Origin: Pythium myriotylum
Lineage: Eukaryota; Oomycota; Peronosporomycetes; Pythiales; Pythiaceae
Assembly: GCA_023091665.1 (NCBI GenBank)
Contig: JALJCQ010000012.1
Location: forward strand, 3,720,001 to 3,784,000
Direction of reading: 5' to 3'
Length of the DNA: 64,000 bases
Positions 61,055 through 64,000 of the stretch are shown one piece after another. Every line of letters begins with the position of its first letter. Position 1 is the first letter of the stretch. The translations under genes and the position numbers were made by a program. Under the pieces are notes generated by a model. It was not told where the DNA came from and did no database searches. It saw only the letters and a list, made by a program, of their open reading frames with translations.

Positions 61055-64000
61055 CGGAGCTGGGCTCTGTAGGTCGAAATCGTGTCGTCTACCGAAGCTG
61101 CACAGGGAAGGCCGCACGCATCCCAAACTCGAGGGAGCCTTTCTACGGTCAGATGACTGCCCGACGGCTGGTGAATCAGTTTCCTTGACGCCGCCGACTC
61201 TTCTTGTGCAGCAACGAGCCTTCCATCAAGCATGGGCACCTAAAGTCGGAGACTTTGCTGCCTTCTCTCTCGGCTGATTTTGCGAGGATTGCTCACCATT
61301 CGAGCCGTCATCATTCCCGCACAATCTCGACAAACTCCCCCAAGCTTCCAACTTCGCAACTTTGCGCTATTGCCGATATGAGTCTCTCGTAGTTGGCTCG
61401 ACCAAATACCCATTCCTTCAACATTTCATTGGTCGTTCCTGGATGTCGCAGCTCCCGCTCTGTTCTACTACACCCTCAAAAACGGCCTGGGTCGGAAGAG
61501 TGGGATGACCCATCCTTTCACCCAAAATCGAGGCGATGCATGTCGCGAACATCTCGCCGCGTAATCTTCGTTCAGTCCACTCTTTCCCGACCAGAGTCAA
61601 GCGCTCGATTCGTTTTGCTGGGATGCTCGCAGCTGTAAATGGTCAGTTAATCGGGAGAAATTCTGGGTTAGTGTGGATAGGACCACGATCACTTCGTCCT
61701 TTATTTTAATCTTGGCCCACGGTCTTCACTGAGCTCTATCTTTTGCCGGAAAAGGAGTGAACGAAGAGCGGCTCCAAGAAGCTAATCTTTCTCAAAGCAG
61801 ACTCTCGTGGGCCTAGGGCGGCCCATAAAAAAGCGTACTTTCAGAAGCAAGCACGCCACTCTGATCTTTAGCAAGCAGTTCTAGACTCGGTTTTGCCATA
61901 TAGGCAAAGGCATTGGCTTTGCATCCTTGTTGCAATGACCTGGTTTTGTCCATCATGTCACAAAATGTCTGGCAAGATTAGGCGACAGTGGAACTCGGGG
62001 CTCGACGTTTTAATCCCCATCTAGTAGAGAAAGGTGGCACGCCCGATTCGCCATCCAGCAAGGGACCCACGCGAAAACAGAACACATGTCGTGAACTCGG
62101 TTTCATCCAGAAAACTTTCTTGGAGGAATCGGGTTGACGCCAAGTTGTTCCGTCACGATAAACAGTTTGTGGGTGGAATGAAGTCTCCGCAACGAGGTTT
62201 CCGCGGAGAAACAAGGAGCAAAAGTTCTTGTGTTCTCGTTAGCGATCGGCTTTTCCGCATGCGACTTCGACTGCGGTTCTGAATGGGAGTAAAGACTCGA
62301 CTGCTGGTCGCTGATATCGTCGGCATGTCGGGATTAATAGAGATTGCGAGAGCTGTCAGCCGCGACGACAAGTAGACCAATCAATACTGGTACATGACCC
62401 ATACGTGAGGCCTGGAGAACGTCGTGTGTGGGTTCTGATGGCGCTCTCGTGTTGACAGCACGTTGATTTCGCTCGATGCTGAATTCCACTCCGGCTTTTG
62501 CATCTGAGAGGGTCAAACGAAGAATGATGTGAGTGGGAATGTAAAGTGTGCCGATGGAGTTCACAGCGTAGAGCGCTCACCTCGAAGACTCTTTACTTTT
62601 CCCAAGAGCAATAGAGTGGTCGAGGTCTGCTCACCCGCCATATGAACTTGCTCGGGTCAGAATGTGGAATGTGTTCATCCTCTTGGGAAAGCAGAAGCGG
62701 TCATCAACTGCCGTTCCACACTTTTTTAATCAGAGACCGCCCACTTCTTCATTTCGTGCAGCGACGAGCCACCACCCCATCATCTGTGAAAAGCACGATC
62801 GCTGCTGTCGTGGCGGGCATTCAACCTGATTTCTTGCTCGTGGAGAGAGAAGGCCCCAGGAGCAGACAGTGGCCTGCACTTCCATTCGATGTTGCTCTCG
62901 TCTGTCGATTCGTTTTCCCAGGCGCTATTTCCCATTGGGGATGCGCCTGAGAGGATTGCACAACATGTTTGACATGCCTGCCTGTTCGGCGACGAAACTC
63001 TCAGCTGAGAGCTCGATCGTTTCAATGATGAGTCCTGCTGGATGGGAGAAGCAATTAGCTTCGCACTTTCTCGAGTTAGCCATTGACGATGGGAGAAGAA
63101 CACTGGAGATGGGCCGTAAACCCACCGCTTCCTCGGATCGATTGGAATAGAGTGGGACTGGTGCATCCCATTCATCCACAATTTAATCAGCCCATCTGCG
63201 TGCGACTCTCCATCTCCAAATGGAGTACTGCACAGAACATCGCAATCAGACCAAGAGACTGCTTTTCTCGCTGCGTTTTGTTTTTATATCATCACGGCAA
63301 ATGCTGCTGGGACATTCGAGTTGTCAAGGAGCTGCTTTCCTTCCCTGGCAAAGGGGCAGTGTGCTGGGACATTCCAGTTGTCAAGGAACTGCTGTCCTTC
63401 CGTGACAGGGAGGCAGCGACCCGTCGAGCTCGGCGACAGGGAGGCTGTGGCCCGTCGAGATGTATGTGGAGGGCGCCACGAGACCGCCTCATATGCGAAC
63501 TGCCTTTGGCGGACAACGGCTGTTGCTCCTTGGTTTCATGAATCCTCGGCGTTTCTTGATATCGGTGAGCTAATTCTTCTCTCGGGCGAAATATATTGAT
63601 GTCACGAGAACATGATCGCAAATATAGAAGTACAAACACGAGGAAATCAGAAACCAAGAGCAATCAATCTCCCCCAGAAAAGTGCGGTATCTCGACTCGA
63701 CACATCAGTCTCTATTGGACAAGTGCCAACTCACTGTGGTGATTGGCTGCTGCGCAGACTTGGCGACCCAGTAGAGTGTAGAAGACCTCGCTGCTGTATT
63801 GGCGCACTCCCCACGGAGGCGTCGGTCTGGCATCAGATCCATTACCAATACGGATCTCGAACTTGCCAGATGTCGCCACCTTCAGTCGTGTTCTTGTCTC
63901 TCTTCGTTCATCTCCTCAGTGGTGTAGAATACCTGGCTCGCCCAAAGCGCTTCCTGGTTTTGGCCTTTCTATGGCAGTGTCGCATATGGTCGGGGATTAA
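61055..64000. other. Unassigned 3' end of window
   Basis: Nearly 3 kb with only short frames. A two-copy tandem repeat of about 59 bases starts near 63303 and 63362 (shared GCTGGGACATTC and GTTGTCAAGGA blocks), followed by a shorter direct repeat of GACAGGGAGGC at about 63402 and 63434. No domain, leader or RNA gene is recognised. Confidence 0.4.

Noticed and set aside
63083..63541. 152-codon frame with WDI.VVKELLSF repeated, reminiscent of ankyrin repeats
   Set aside because: The similarity comes from a two-copy tandem DNA repeat; the rest of the ankyrin consensus is missing and flanks are not coding-like.
1..64000. tRNA, rRNA or other standard RNA genes
   Set aside because: I looked for cloverleaf and rRNA-like segments by eye and saw none; a covariance-model scan could still find small RNAs.

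Overview
The window is nuclear DNA of an oomycete (water mould). The evidence is elicitin-type six-cysteine domains, CBEL-type modules (a CBM1-like cellulose-binding motif followed by PAN/Apple), PAN-CAP secreted proteins, a BT1/folate-biopterin transporter, compact and almost intronless genes, and several matches to the 16-nt oomycete Inr/FPR core promoter a few tens of bases before start codons. I cannot fix the genus; a Saprolegniales- or Pythium-like species is plausible.

Layout. 1-7 kb: three secreted-type CAP genes (PAN-CAP, a CAP paralogue with a triplicated helix, and PAN-PAN-degenerate CAP), followed by repeat-rich DNA and a small secreted acidic protein at 9.8 kb. 10-40 kb: five elicitin-CBEL fusion genes interleaved with ordinary cellular genes (a TKL-like kinase with zinc-ribbon and ARM-like regions, two mitochondrial PPR-like proteins, a Gly/Ser/Tyr-rich protein and a small secreted protein). 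Each fusion has a signal peptide, an elicitin domain (two in one gene), a Thr/Pro-rich mucin-like stalk and C-terminal CBM1-PAN modules. This looks like a family of wall- or surface-anchored proteins combining a lipid/sterol-binding head, a glycosylated stalk and a cellulose-binding foot. It is the most interesting system in the window.

The family is structurally active. Two members share an almost identical C-terminal block although their N-termini differ. Two others are a head-to-tail tandem duplication with duplicated promoters. One sits at the edge of an inverted duplication with arms of 1,621 bp (30141-31761 and 32068-33688, 306-bp spacer), which made a headless elicitin copy and a truncated PPR copy. 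Both arms carry the same frameshift at a five-T run.

42-54 kb: a multi-TM, LRR-like membrane protein gene is interrupted by a 9,355-bp non-LTR retrotransposon (44339-53693) flanked by a 17-bp target-site duplication. The element has three overlapping ORFs: gag-like with a zinc knuckle, an ORF with an OTU-like cysteine-protease region, and endonuclease-RT-RNase H. ORF2 is frameshifted in the endonuclease.

54-61 kb: two tandem CobW/ZNG1-type GTPases, a conserved multi-TM protein and a BT1-family transporter. I see no supportable gene from 61 to 64 kb. No rRNA, tRNA or CRISPR array is visible.
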